In this document: positions 32,912 through 44,830 of the stretch, one piece after another | How positions within the stretch are numbered: the first letter of the stretch is position 1 | Layout: every line of letters starts with the position of its first letter | Origin: Heloderma charlesbogerti | Lineage: Eukaryota; Chordata; Lepidosauria; Squamata; Helodermatidae | Assembly: GCA_026122225.1 (NCBI GenBank) | Contig: JANEZZ010001952.1 | Location: 558,001-622,000 of the forward strand | Reading direction: 5' to 3' | Length of the DNA stretch: 64,000 nt | Translations under genes and position numbers: made by a program | The notes under the pieces: generated by a model | Seen by the model: the letters and a program-made list of their open reading frames with translations, nothing else | Databases searched by the model: none | Told to the model about the DNA's origin: nothing

Positions 32912-35900
32912 TCTTGCTGGTCAAATTTGCTTGTTTGTAATCTTGCCCTGTGTATGTATTCAATATGCGGAGGGGCCTGGGTGAATACTGAAGTTGCATG
33001 TGGGTCCGAATGGAAGGCAAAAGCTTTTTATTTATTTATTTTTGGTTTGTTTTTGTTAAGGCTTTTTTATGTTGTTTTGTTAGGGGGTTTCAGGGGCACT
33101 TTTATTTTTGGTAAAAAAAATAAAAGATGTGGACACACATTGGATTATTTGATTTTTAGTATGGTTTTTTATTTTCAATTGTTTATATTTTTGAATATTC
33201 TTTTTTCTCAGTTTCTCTGCAATAAGAACTATTCTGATGTTTGAAATGGTTAGTCCTAACTGTAAAGTAAGGATGTATTTGTCATACCACTTAGGTTATA
33301 CAAATTTAGGGTTGTTGTTTTTTGTAAATCTGGAAAGATGTGTTTGGGTGGAGGGGCAAATAATTTGCTTCTGTTTTTTTCAATGCTTAATGTGACCTCA
33401 TGGAATGTCAAGGGGCTGCAAAATGTAAACAAGCAGAAAAGAGTTCTTCCTAAGTTCTTTCTAAGTTAAAAGAGCTTAATATTGACATGGCTTTTTATAA
33501 GAAACCCATTTGATAGCTGTAGATAAACAGATGTTGCTAAAGGACTGGGCTGGTGAGGTTTATATTACAGATACATCAATGTGGTATAAAGGGTTTGCAA
33601 TTTTAGTTCATATGCAACTTTCTATTGCAGTTCAACAGGTGAGTCTTGACACTGAGGGGCTTTTTTATTCTGGTAAGGAAGTATATAGGTAAATTAATTG
33701 CTATGATCAATGCATATCAAATATTAATTCTCCGGCTATGTTTCATGATTGTTTTGCTAAACTGATTGATATAGCTTACTATTATTTGATTGTGGGTGGG
33801 GACTTTAACATGGTCTTAGAGACTTAGATATTTTGTTAGATAAGAGTACACCTTCTCCTAAGATCCAATCTTCTGTGAGGCTGGCACTCCAGGCTTACTT
33901 GATGGAATATGGCTTATTTGATGCTTGGAGAATTTTGCATCTGCCAATGGAGAGTATACTTTTATTTCACCAGTTTACCATAATTGTTTTAGATTAGATT
34001 TTTTTTTTAAATCTCTTCATCTTTAGTATGTCAAATTAAAGTTTAAAATGAGGGGGGGAGAAGCATCCATATCTTGCCCTGGTATCTTGCTACTAGTGCT
34101 GTAAAGTTCAGGGTAAAACTTTAAGAATTGTGAGTTTGTGTTTATAGGAGAAGAATATACTTAGCTACTCTCATCTTTAACAGCTGAAATGACATTTTGA
34201 TGTTGATGCTGTTTAAGATGCTGTGCAATGATCTTACTAGGACCAATATTGGCTCTATAACCATATTTTTTAGGCGGGCTCCCTTTCTTCATGTGAAATG
34301 ACCCTTATATTACCATGATTCCTAAGCCTGGCAACGATCATGCCTATTGTGCGAACTAATGACCTATATCATTAATTAATGTACATATCAAAATATTAAC
34401 AACAATCTTGGCTAATAGATTGCAACAAGTTATGGCCACATTGGTTAGATCAGGCCAGGTCGGATTTATCAAAAATACAATAGACAGGGGGCTGATAATC
34501 TTAGATTAGTTCTAGTTGCTTTAAACTCTGGAAGAACTGACCAGGCAACCATAATTTCCTTTGATGCATAAAACGCCTTTCAGGAAATTCATTGGAAATT
34601 TATTTTTACCACATTGACCAATTTTGGTTTTCCTATAAATTTTTTGAAATGTGTTAACATGTTGTACTCAGCTCTAAGAGCAAGAGTATTGACTGATGGT
34701 TTATTTTCAGCCTCTCTCTTTTTTTTTTTTAACTTGGGTGGGGCACTAGACAAGGTTGCCCACTTTCCCCATTGATATTCAACTTATGCTTAGAACCCCT
34801 GTCATGTGCTATTAGACAAAATAGCAGTATTCATAGATTTGTCCATTTTGGCTTAGAATTTAAAATTAGCCTTTATGCTTGCTGATGAACTTTTGTTGCT
34901 TATTTTGAAACTCCAGTCATTGGTTCCAGCTTTGATGGAATTGATTAATACTTTTGGTGAATTGTCTGGCTATTCAATTAATTGGTCAAAGTCAGAAATA
35001 ATGCCAAATGGAGATAGGGTATACTCTAGTGTATTAGCCAATTGGCAATTTTGATGGTGCCCAGAATCTATTACTTATTTGGGAATAATTATCTGTAGAG
35101 ATATATCTCAAAGTATTAGGTTAAATTTAAATAAGTCGGTTAATGATATTTCATGAGATACAGATAGATGGGCATTTTTAAAGTTGAGTTTCTGGGGTAA
35201 GGTTAATACACTTAAGATGAATACTATACCTCAAATTTTTTATGTTATACATGTGATTCCCATACTTCTTACCCGGAAAATATTTCCAAAAACTTAATAC
35301 TTTGTTTTGTAAATTGGGGGGGGGGTCCTTTCCACCAATAATATATTTGAAAAGGATGCAACTTCCAGTTAATGAAGGTGAGTTCAGTTGTCCAGATCTT
35401 GCTACATACCATTAGGCTTATTTGCTGACCTGTACTAAATTTTTGTCTTTTCCATTCAGATTTTGTTTTCCACCTTGGTCAGTGTTGGAATCTTCTTGCC
35501 CGGAGCCTCTCTCCAAATGGATGGCATTAGTTTCTTGGCTTAGTAAGGCAGATATTGCTCCTCCCACAATCTTGGCAGTTAGAGATGTGTGGTGTATGTT
35601 TGGGCCATGTATTAGAGTTTAGCCAATTAGAGTTTGACCCATTTTCCCATGGTAAATGGACTTCATGGGGAAATCCAGATTTAAGAATTGGAAAGAAAAT
35701 GTTTTTGTGGTGGAACTAGGCAGATAAAATTATCTTTACCCTGGATCAATTATTGGGGGTTGATTTATGAGTGGGTGGGTGTTGGGTTTTTTTTGCTATT
35801 TTCAACTTTGCAAGATTTGCCTGCTACAGCAGTATTTGCAATTGAGACATTTGTTAGTATCTAGATTCAGTTCTGCTGCTTTTACTGCCTTGAAGTCTTC

Positions 35901-36600
35901 TTTGCTATTGGAAACACTTATTGAAGCTGACCAGATATATCAACCCACAATTCATATTTATAAATACTTATCAGTGAATAAATATGATACATGTAGTCTA
36001 CAGCAGGAATGGAACAGATAATTGGAATGTCCTATTTTGTACAATCCATTTTGGCATCTGTATCAGTTATCTCTGTGGATCTTCAGTTATGCCCAAAACT
36101 TTTGTTCTGGGTCTTTTGGATGCCACAATGTCCCTTTAATAAAGGTTTGTCAAACTCGGCTAATTGTTGGAGGTGTAATGCAGTTAACACTTCTCTTATT
36201 CACATCTTTTGGAAATGCCCAGTAGTTACCTCCTTCTGTCAGGAAGTTATTATATGTATAAATTTTGTATTGGAAAGCTCTTTTATATTTACTGATGCAA
36301 ATGTTATCTTAAACTACTTACCTGCTTTTTGGAATGTAACACATGGTCAATGTAAATGGATCTTTCATGCCCTTTTGGTTGCTAAACACTGATACTACGA
36401 TAGTGGAAGGATAAAAGCTCACTGCCTATAATGCAATGGATTGAAGTCTTAACAATACTAGCAACATTTGAAAAAGTGGTCTACTGTAATATTTGAAACT
36501 GAGGATTTTGGAATATTATAGATATAGATAGATATAGTTTTGTCACATTTTTTGTTTGTCTGTTTTGCTAAAACTCACAATAAAACATTGATTTAAAAAG
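32611..36600 (+). pseudogene. L1-clade LINE, heavily mutated, 12-bp TSD
   Basis: TTTCATTTCTTC at 32599-32610 and 36601-36612 frames a roughly 4-kb insertion ending AATAAAACATTGATTTAAAAAG. Across frames one reads endonuclease remnants TSWNVKGLQNVN (33393 on), ETHL (33504), GGDFNMVL (33798); reverse transcriptase remnants including a [15 protein letters not shown] block near 34740 and LYADELLLL near 34870; and the C-terminal LIHIFWKCPVVTSF (36195), typical of vertebrate L1/Tx1-group ORF2. Stops and frameshifts are everywhere. The first 750 bp hold no recognisable ORF1, so it is probably internally shortened. An (ATT)n run lies at 32870-32911. Confidence 0.8.
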
Positions 36601-36612
36601 TTTCATTTCTTC

Positions 36613-37145
36613 AGGTTTGAAGCAGTTCTTTCTGTTTTGAAGGAGGAGGGTATATAAGTGAGATTGCCAGTATGGCCAGAGTCAGAGAGACCTTAGCATG
36701 AAGAGAGAGCAGCAGGAAGAAGCAGACTGAAGAAGTCTAAGTATGGCTAGGGTAAAGGAATCTGCATTTTGCATCTTTTATTTTCTTTTAAGGCTTTTTC
36801 TATCACAGAGCTCTACTGTGTAAATACCTTCAGCTGTGATTTGCTAGCTTCATGTTTACCAGTAAACTGTTGTGGTTAAACCCCAAGTGTCTTGTATGCC
36901 AGTTACCCCACGTCTACAGCCTAAAGCCCACATTTTTGGGAAGGGGAAGTTTAAAAGAAGGAAAATGTGACTCTTAAAGAGGCAAGAGTTCCTTAAGGAG
37001 CAGCTCAGGGGATCCAGGTCATAAAGGGCACCCTGACAGGGGGACTTTGACTTTTCCTCATCCAAGACTCCCCAGCTGAAGGAATGGAGGTCTAGGATGC
37101 TGTCTTGTCCATACAAATAGCCTCACAGAAAATGGAGTGTGAGAC
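36613..37145. other. No recognised feature
   Basis: Plain sequence; follows the L1 target duplication. Confidence 0.4.
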
Positions 37146-37149
37146 CTAG

Positions 37150-37545
37150 GGGAGTATGAAAATTTTGTTTATGTTCACAAATCATCTGAAAATCTCATGT
37201 TTGCAATCCTGAACAACAGCACGTGCAGCAAGTGTCCCCCCCCCACAAAAAAAGATGTTTGCAAATTCACAAAACTTGTGATCATGTTCAAAAATGTGCA
37301 TTTTTGAGAAGATGTGCCTTTTTCAAACATGCACATTTTTATGCTTTAATCGATGGGGTGCATTGTTGAAGAATGCAAGCAGAGATGTGCGTTTTTCCCA
37401 TTTGAGATGAACACTTTCCCCGTTCAAATAAGCCCACAAAATAATGGAAAATGAAAGCAGGGGCAAGTTAAAGCATGTTTGAAACTACAGTTCGGAGAAT
37501 TTTGGAGAGCTTGAAAAAGGCTGATTCTCCCAAACCTAATGAATG
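37150..37545. mobile_element. Degenerate family X relic
   Basis: AAAAATGTGCATTTTTGAG, ATGTGCCTTTTTC, ATGCACATTTTTATGC and GATGTGCGTTTTTCCC, the X signature in both orientations. No termini. Confidence 0.45.
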
Positions 37546-37769
37546 GGAACAATAATAGTACTGTGGAAAATGAGAACAAAATGGAGGTGAGCTGGCATCT
37601 CTGGTAACAGGTCCACCCAGACCAGAACTTTCTCTTGAACAGTAGCCAGGCAGTTGTCCCTTAAGAGCTCACCAGCAGAGCAAGGTGGAGTTTGGACCTG
37701 TTGTTTGGCCCCAACATTTGGCAGAAATATACTGCCTGTACTTTCAATTTAGGCCCCATTCAGCAATCA

Positions 37770-37935
37770 TGGCTACTAGTCATTGATAGCCCTATCCTAC
37801 ATGTATCGGTCTAATCTAAAGACATTCAGAAATGGGCTCCATTCCTTCAACTGATTGAGCGTTGTATGAAGAGGTACTATTTATTCCTATTTATCCTGAA
37901 CCTAATGCCAATCAGTTCTGAGGAATGACCTCAAA
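37770..37935 (-). mobile_element. CR1 fragment, antisense
   Basis: TGGCTACTAGTCATTGATAG through TTTATCCTGAACCTAATGCC follows the same order as 10360-10540 but is much more diverged. Confidence 0.6.
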
Positions 37936-38765
37936 TACTAGTATTATAAAGAGAGAGAGAAAGAAAGTCTTCATTCATGCTCTCCGTACTATGCATGACT
38001 CTACAGACCTTTATTACACCCCCTTATTCATTATTTACAATATTTATATACTGCTCCACATCAAAAGATTTCAGAACAGTGAACAACAAAGATAAAAGCA
38101 TAAAGCACCCTGTGAAAACAATTAAAACATTTTCAAAGAAATGAATTCTGAACTTAATAAACCGCAGCTAGTCACTCAAGGAAGGCCTCTCGAAATAACA
38201 ATGTCTCCTGCAGCTGCCGAAAGCAACACAACATTGGCACCTGCCTGACCTCCAAAGGCAGGGAGTTCCACAGGAATGGGGCCACCACATTGAAGGCGCT
38301 TTTCCTGGTGGACTCCAGCCGGGACATGGGTCCATGTGGAACCACGAGGCACATGCCTGTTGATGACCTCAGTGACCAGTCAGGTTGGTAAAGAAAAAGG
38401 CGCTCTCTCAGGTATTCTGGTCCCAAGTTGTTTAAGGCTCTGTACACTAGTACAAATCCCTTAAATCTGACCAGGTAGCAAATAGGCAGCCAGTGCAGTT
38501 CCTTCAGTAAAGGAGTTACATGCTGAAGGGGGCAGCTCCTGACAACAGCCGAGCTGCTGCATTCTGCACTAGCTCCAGCTCCCAGGCAGCCCCACATAAA
38601 GCAGATTGCAGTAATCTAGTCTTGAGGTTACTAATACCTGTACCACCATGGCCAGGCTATCCCTGTCCAGGAGAGGCCATAGCTGGAGAACCAGCTGAAG
38701 CTGGTGAAAGGCACTCCAAGCCACTGCTGCCACTTTGGCCTCCACCCAGTGACCATTATGGATCT

Positions 38766-39293
38766 CAGGATGGTTCATGCACCCGATTATGTCCAGGAAT
38801 CTGGTGGAGCACCACCTCACACACCCCTGCACCCCTGAGCCATGCTCACTGAGCCCCTGCCTCTGCTCACCTCCTCCCATGCTCGCTGAGCCACCCCCAC
38901 TCACCCGGGCACCTGTGGCGAGCTCCTCAATCACCATTTGGGGGGGGGAATGCCAATCACGAAAAACCCATATTTGCATGTATGAAAAATGGGGCCATAA
39001 ACAGCCCATCCAGGCGGAATTGCAGGAAAGCAAACGCCTGTAATCTTGCACATATGGGCGATTCACAGCCCTGTTTTGCATATGTTCAAATATGGGCATT
39101 TTCACGATCGTCATGTTATTTTTGAAAAAATGGTGATTGCGGAGCTTGTTGAGGCCACCTGGGTGAGTGGCTCAGTGAGTGACAGGGAACCTGAGCATGG
39201 GTCCAGGTGCACTCAGGGTGGGGTAGGGGCTGGGTGAGTGCGCAGGAAGCCCGGATGGGGGAGGGTCACCCACCGATCCCTAGATGGATCTAG
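38766..39293. mobile_element. Family Z MITE inside the LINE, perfect TSD
   Basis: ATGGATCT flanks it at 38758-38765 and 39294-39301. Left start CAGGATGG is a decayed CTAGGGATGG; right end CACCGATCCCTAG. Long imperfect palindrome with arms around CTTGCACATATGGGCGATTC and CGCAATCACC. Donor-like motifs point outward at both ends: reverse ACTCACCC at 38899 and GGGTGAGT at 39171. Confidence 0.88.
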
Positions 39294-39701
39294 GAGTATC
39301 CCCAGACTAGGAACTTGATCTTTTAGAGGGAGTGCAATCCCATCGAGGACAGGCAATGAACCTGTCTCCCAGACCCCAGAACCACTCACCCACAGGGCGT
39401 CCGTCTTGCCAGGATTCAGCTTCAGTGTTTTGGCCATCATCTAGCCCATTATTGCATCTAGGCACTGATCCAGGACTTGCACAGCCTCTCCTGATTCAGA
39501 TGTCACAGTGAGATAGAGCTGCGTGTCATCAGAATACTGATGGCATTTAGCTCCAAATCCCCTAATGACCACTCCCAATGACTTCATGTAGATGTTAAAC
39601 AACACTTGGAACAAGATGGTGCCCTGAGGCACCCCACAACTCATCGCCAAGGGGCCGAGGGATAGTCACCCAGTGTTACTGTCTGAAATCGGCCTCAAAG
39701 G

Positions 39702-40117
39702 TAGGGATGTATGGACTGTGTATAATCCTCTCCATCTGTGTTTGGAAGATGTCAGGTGCCTTTCATTCCATCATCCACCCACAGATGGATGCAAATCTTT
39801 TTTTTTTTTGTCATGCGGAAAAATACTGAAATATTTACATAAATATTTATGTAAGTCTTTACATAAGTCTTTACATAATTTACCTCAGTATGTAACATTT
39901 TGTGTATTGTCCCCCATTCCAGTCAACATTTCCTCAGCAGAAACTTAAGTATTTTTCTACAGATTTATATGTGTACATTTTGGGAAAGTAAAATAATCAT
40001 CCGAAAGTCCATGGACTCCACACGGCCAGAGGTGGGGCTCTGCAGTAGATTCCACAGGTCATATTCTTAGAAATCCGGGCTCATTTTGATTTGTCTCGAA
40101 TTGCTCCAGCATCCCTA
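39702..40117. mobile_element. Family Y MITE inside the LINE
   Basis: TAGGGATGTATGGACTGTG to CTCCAGCATCCCTA, inverse orientation to the Y copy at 7249-7663 (CATCTGTGTTTGGAAGATG, AAAAATACTGAAATATTTAC, GTCTCGAATTGCTCCAG shared). The flanks CTCAAAGG and CCTGCAGG are only half-matching, so the TSD is weak. LINE sequence resumes on both sides. Confidence 0.78.
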
Positions 40118-40242
40118 CCTGCAGGTAGGACTGCTGGACCAGCTGTAGTACAGTACCTCCAATACCAATCCTGTGGAGTCGTTCCTGGAGGATACCATGG
40201 TTGACAGTATCAAAAGCCGATGAGAGATTGAACAGAATTAGC

Positions 40243-41313
40243 TAGGGATGGAGGAGAAATCCACCACAGACTCCAGTGAGGCTAGATTCTAAAGAATTTG
40301 CCCCCCTGGAGTCCATAGTGGAATGGACTACTCTCCCACCCCTGAAATCCCCCTGGAACAGACTTACCTTGTGTTGGCCATCTGGTCCATCTGTCTTGGC
40401 TGCTGTGACCGCAAATGGCGGCCAGCGTAGCAGCTGCCATTTGTGTCCCTACACTAGGCCATGATAGGCTATGTATTTATTTACATAGCCTGTCATGGCT
40501 AAAGCAGGGATTAGAGATGTACGAAACACTTACTTTGCTCTGTTCTGGGGCATCTGTGGTGGGGGGGGAGGCGCTCCATCCCTTCCCCCAGAATCCTCCC
40601 CGGCCGGCTCTGCAGCAACTCCGCGGAGCCGCCGGCCAGGGCTGGCCGCAGCCGGAATTCTGGCCACTGCCGGGCTGCTGTGGCTGCAAATGGCGGCCAC
40701 TATGCTGGCTGCCATTTGCGTGGCTGCCAAGCCGTGATAGGCTATGTAAGTATTTATGTAGCCTATCACGACAAAAGGCAGCCACGCAAATGGTGGCCGC
40801 TACTCCATTTGCGTGGCTGCCTTTCTTTGTGATAGGCTGTGTAAATACTGACGTAGCCTATTACGGCAAAGAGCAGGGGCGCAAATGGCGTAGGGGACGC
40901 CATTTGCATCCCTATGCTAGGCTGTGATAGACTATGTATTTATTTACGTAGCCTATCACAGCTAAAGCAGGGACGCAAATGGCATAGGGGATGCCATTTG
41001 CATCCCTGCTTTAGCCGGGATAAGCTACGTAAATATTTACATAACCTATTATGGCCTAGTGTAGGACGCAAATGGCATCCCCTACGCAGGACACCATTTG
41101 CGTCCGCAGCAGCCCAGCAATGGATGGAGGCCCTGCTGCGGATTGGCCCGGCCAGTGGCTCTGTGGACTGGCCATGGAGCGGAGCCAGCTGGGCAGGATT
41201 CCAGGGAGGAGGACTGGATTGCCTTCCCCCCATTGAGGATTCCGGGGGGAGGACTAGATCGCCCCCCCATGGACCCCAGCAGAGCAAGATAAGTGGGGTT
41301 TTGTACCCCCCTA
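40243..41313 (+). mobile_element. Composite family P element inside the LINE
   Basis: TAGGGATGGAGGAG at the left, TTTTGTACCCCCCTA at the right; GAATTAGC (40235-40242) and GAATTAAC (41314-41321) match at 7 of 8. A second beta-like start (TTAGAGATGTACGAAAC) lies at about 40511. The right two thirds alternate GCAAATGGC hairpins with GATAGGCTA hairpins at intervals of about 85 bp (near 40730, 40830, 40925, 41020). The left donor-like motif is ACTTACCTTG near 40362; the right one is degraded to ATAAGT. Confidence 0.85.
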
Positions 41314-41628
41314 GAATTAACAGGGTTGACTCCCCTTGTCTCTCTCTCAATAGAGCTCATCCATCAGGGCAACCAAGGCTGATTCAGTCCCATGACCAGA
41401 TCAAAACCCAGAGTGGAATGGGTCTAGATAATCAATATCCTTCAAGAGTGCCTGCAGTTGCTCAACCACAAACTTCCGAAGTTCCTTCCCTAAGAAAGGG
41501 GTATTTGCAACTGGGTGGTCGTTGTCTAATACCATAGGGTCCAGAGGGGACTTCTTCAGGAGTGGTTGCACTACTGCCTCCTTAAGGACACTTAGTTATC
41601 ACTTTCCTAAATGAAAAAAGACCAATTT

Positions 41629-41630
<2 letters not shown>

Positions 41631-41668
<38 letters not shown>

Positions 41669-41671
41669 TTG
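41631..41671. repeat. (TTTC)n microsatellite
   Basis: About ten TTTC units next to the SINE, where an A-rich tail would lie on the other strand. Confidence 0.9.
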
Positions 41672-41687
41672 TCTGTATTTTCTAAAT

Positions 41688-41880
41688 ACTAATCCAGGAA
41701 CACAGGGCAGTGAAAATGATCTTCCTCCTCTCCATTTTTATTCTTACAACAACCCTGTGTGGTAGGTTAGGCCGAGAGTCAGGGACCGACCCAAAGTCAC
41801 CCTGCGAGCTTCATGAGGACTTGAACCCTCTCCAGTCCTAGTCCTACACTCTGACTACTATACCACACTGTCTCTCTCAC
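41688..41880 (-). mobile_element. tRNA-derived SINE (MIR-like body), antisense
   Basis: On the minus strand: head ending with B-box GGTTCAAGTCCTC (41816-41828), then CAGGGTGACTTTGGGTCGGT, CTAACCTACCACACAGGGTT and a tail region. This is the common reptile tRNA SINE with a MIR/L2-like body. Confidence 0.75.
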
Positions 41881-42980
41881 CATCAAACCTCCTGCCCATT
41901 ACCTGGGAGCTGGGACTGGGCAATGAAGAAGCCCTCATAAACTGGTGCCAATGCCTTCCTTCTTGTCATTTCTGTGTCACAGGTATTTACAGGCACCAGA
42001 ATGGCCATGCCAGTGGGGCAAGGTTCTGAATATAATGAAGCAAACACAGGCATTTGATTCTCAGTCACTCCACTGCTAAATACATCTCTTTGGATATATG
42101 ACCCAGTAATTGCAGTGGCACATATTTTCCTAGTAAATCTGCTTTGGATAGGTGTGTGTGTGTGTGCATGCGTGCGCACGCGCGAGCAAACGAGAGAGTA
42201 GTAGATTAATTAGAAGTGACAAATAGAGAACTGCTGCTATCATATTTTCCCAGCACCTGGCTGCCAAAAACTGCAGACGCAGAGTTGTCTGGGCAGTATA
42301 TGTGCTACCTGGACAAGAGTCCTCCCTTTCTTTGCTGTTCAGTTCTCCCCACCTGGCACAGGAGGAGACTCCTCATTTCACGGGTGCAAATTAATGCTTT
42401 CAGCATTTGAGATGGAAGGTGCAGGAAAAGGGGTAAATTACTCATTGACGCGAGGAGCTGCCAACCTGTTCTGTTTTAAAAATATATGTAGGTCACTCGT
42501 CAATTTAACGGTGTATATTGACTATGTTAACTGTCCGTGAGATGGATTTGTGCATCAGCTTAATAGTGAAGTATAATTTTGTAAAAGTCATTCTTCTCGT
42601 GCCAATCTCTCATCAACTTAGGGTGTGTGTGTGTGTGTGTTTGGGGTGGGGGTGGGTGGGGGTGGGGGGGTGGAACAAGTCTTTATTTTGGCAGGCAATG
42701 GAGTTAAAGAGAAAGAAGGGTGGAATGTGCCAATAGCTGGCAGATAGCTGGCCTTCATGCACGGCCTTGGAGTTGAAACAGCCAAACCACCAGCAGCAAC
42801 AGCAAATCCCAGGGACTGGGGAGTGGATATTTTCCATCATCATCCCCCCAGAACCTTCATCAGGCCCCCCTTGTTCTTGGGAAGAGCCAGGACCTGCAGA
42901 TTATCCAGACCCATCCTTCCAGGGATTAAAACATCTGGCGCTACCTGGCCCCGGTTGCTAGCTAGCACACATCCAGGGTA
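41881..42980. other. Plain DNA with GT-rich simple repeats
   Basis: GTGTGTGTGCATGCGTGCGC at 42153-42180 and a (GT)n/GGTGGG run at 42619-42675. No recognised gene. Confidence 0.4.
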
Positions 42981-43158
42981 GCGTAGAGGCTGGTGATTCT
43001 GATTTCAGTGGGCCTGTGATTCCATTCCAGGTTTCAGTCAAAACCAGCCAGAACTCTAAAGGAGCTATCCAAGGTGCCAAACCCATTTTAACTCCTTTAG
43101 AGTTCTGGCTGTTTCTGACTGAAATCCAGAAGGGAATCTCAGCCCCCAGCCTCCACTG
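42981..43158. mobile_element. Hairpin MITE related to 28835-29051
   Basis: GTAGAGGCTGGTGATTCTG to CCCAGCCTCCACTG, with inner arms AACTCTAAAGGAG and CTCCTTTAGAGTT. The left terminus is decayed and the TSD uncertain. Confidence 0.65.
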
Positions 43159-43163
43159 TGGTG

Positions 43164-43345
43164 TAGGGATGTGCAAATCAGCAGAAGTCAGTTTCATTGA
43201 GGTTCTCCAAATTCCACCTGGAATGTTGTTCCAACACCTGTGCATATCAGATTGTGAGCTCCCCCCCCCATTTGTATAAAAATGTATGTGCATTTTTGTG
43301 CACATTTCACTGATTTTCCTGTGTTTGGGCTCATGTGGAAAGCCT
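43164..43345. mobile_element. Family X element, left end
   Basis: TAGGGATGTGCAAATCAGC is the intact X start, followed by CTCCAAATTCCACCTGGAATG and TGTGCATTTTTGTGCACAT. It starts five bases after the hairpin MITE. The right terminus is not found. Confidence 0.6.
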
Positions 43346-43899
43346 CCATGGAATGGATAGAAGAGGATCTTTGCTTCAGAGAGTCACCCTCCATGAGTAG
43401 AGGGCTATTGATGCAACAAAGGAGAGGGGCAGGGCTTGAGCGTTCCCTCTCCTTTTGTATTTGCCCTCGTCAGGTACAGAATGTCTGAATCAGGCTTTTG
43501 TCAAATACTTTTCTAGTCATGGGGAGGGGTGAGAAACTGAAGCCCCACCTCTCTGCATGAGAAGCCTTACACAGTGACCCATCTGGCTTCTGGAACTGCA
43601 GGAATGGATTCAAACTTTTCAGTCAATTAAAAATGTGCTCCCAGCTAATTGAGCAAGTGCTTAAAAACAGCAAGTGGGAGGCATCATCTTCAATGAGGCA
43701 TTTCCTGGCCTCTCTCATGAGTCATACCAGAGGGAATTGTCATGGTTCTGGATGTCATTTCTGCTGCAGGAATCCTCTTCAGAGGAAGACCTAGAACTCC
43801 TGGAGGTAAACCAAAGTGAGGAGGTGTCCATGGGAGACCAACAGGAGCCTGGGCCCTCGGGGGAGATGTCCATGGGCCCATTCCCAGAAGAGGAGAATT
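43346..43899. other. Unclassified, with LTR-like patch
   Basis: 43770-43895 (TCTTCAGAGGAAGACCTAG and a following GA-rich segment) resembles the acidic-codon-like patch in the solo LTR at 58480. No LTR boundary is seen. Confidence 0.3.
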
Positions 43900-44572
43900 T
43901 AGGGATGGCGGATAATTCCTCCATGGACCTCAATAAGGCTGGATTCCAAGAATCCGGCCCCTTTGGGGCCCATGGAGGAACTGAGTGCTCACCTCTGCTT
44001 GCCCCGGAATCTGTCTGGGCTGACTCCCCTCTGCTCGTTGATCCTGCAGAGCCGGCCGCTGAGTCTGCATCGCTGGCGATATGGCCGGCCACCATTGCCG
44101 TGCCGTATCGCTTCACTGGGCTAACTAACTCCGGATGCAAATGGCATCCACTATGCCACTTGTGGCTGTAAAGCTGGTAGATTAGCCTAAATGCAGCCAT
44201 TTTCGGTTGCATTTAGGTAAATCTGCCAGCTTTACAGCTGCAAATGGTGCAGTGGGTGCCATTTGCATCTCCGTTTTTCTCGCAATAGGCTACACAAATG
44301 ACTCGCCCATTTACACCTCTAATATTGCATATGTCAAGCTTCCCCAGCCTGAATTTGTGTTTGTTTAAATATGCATAATTCTAATGACCTCCTCTGTTCT
44401 TTAAAAATCAGCTCGGCAAAATGGTGGGTGCCTGCAAACAGGATCCAGGGTGAATGTGGGTGCCTTAGTAGGCTTGTGGGGGCTTGAGTGCTGGTCAGGG
44501 AGGGGTTGAGAAGGGGTAGCACTTCAGCAGGCTCCCGCTGATACCAGATGGGGATGGGTTTGTCCATTCCTA
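43900..44572. mobile_element. Chimeric W (left) / Z (right) element
   Basis: TAGGGATGGCGGATAATTCC opens a W-type end with reverse donor-like GTGCTCACCTCTG near 43990; the core has GCAAATGGCATCCACTATGCC hairpins. After about 44300 the sequence becomes Z-like (ATATTGCATATGTCAAGC, TTGTCCATTCCTA). The flanks GGAGAATT and CTGTGAAC do not match, in keeping with a fusion of two elements. Confidence 0.65.
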
Positions 44573-44830
44573 CTGTGAACCCAGACTGCTTCTTTCTTAA
44601 AAAACAAAGAAGAAGAAGTGATTACAATGAGAAAAAAACAATGAATGCATTGAATTCAAATCAAGTTGTTGATAGAGAGTAGCACATTCCCCCCCCCCAA
44701 TTTTACTCACAAAATTATAGGTTGAATCCATTGGCTGATTTGAGGTTGATAACACATTGTATGTAGTCTTCCCCCCCCCCATAATCTGAAAAAAAGGCTT
44801 TGACAAATATTGCCATACATGTCTATATAC

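Larger units (their letters stand above)
38030..41590 (-). pseudogene. L2-type LINE, antisense, split by three MITEs
   Basis: Minus-strand order from high to low coordinates: 41590-41314 (upstream RT, around YREREG), 40235-40122 (LFNLSSAFDTVNHGIL), 39690-39302 (SCGVPQGTILF, YSDDTQLYLTV, LKLNPGKTDALWVSG, PVLDGIALPLKDQVPSLGIL), 38765-38172 (TSRLDYCNLLYVGLP, LLKELHWLPICYLVRFKGF, AFNVVAPFLWNSLP) and a 3' region to about 38030. The catalytic YADD reads YSDD. Three MITEs (38766-39293, 39702-40117, 40243-41313) interrupt it. This L2-type coding sequence is common in reptile genomes; this copy is inactive. Confidence 0.88.

Noticed and set aside
40690..41100. CRISPR-like regular alternation of repeats and spacers
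   Set aside because: Hairpins alternate at about 85-bp spacing, but repeats are imperfect palindromes, spacers are related to each other, and the sequence is vertebrate nuclear DNA with retrotransposons.
42970..43305. Frame with SVRNSQNSKGVK repeated on both strands as a gene
   Set aside because: It is the arm of the hairpin MITE read in both directions.
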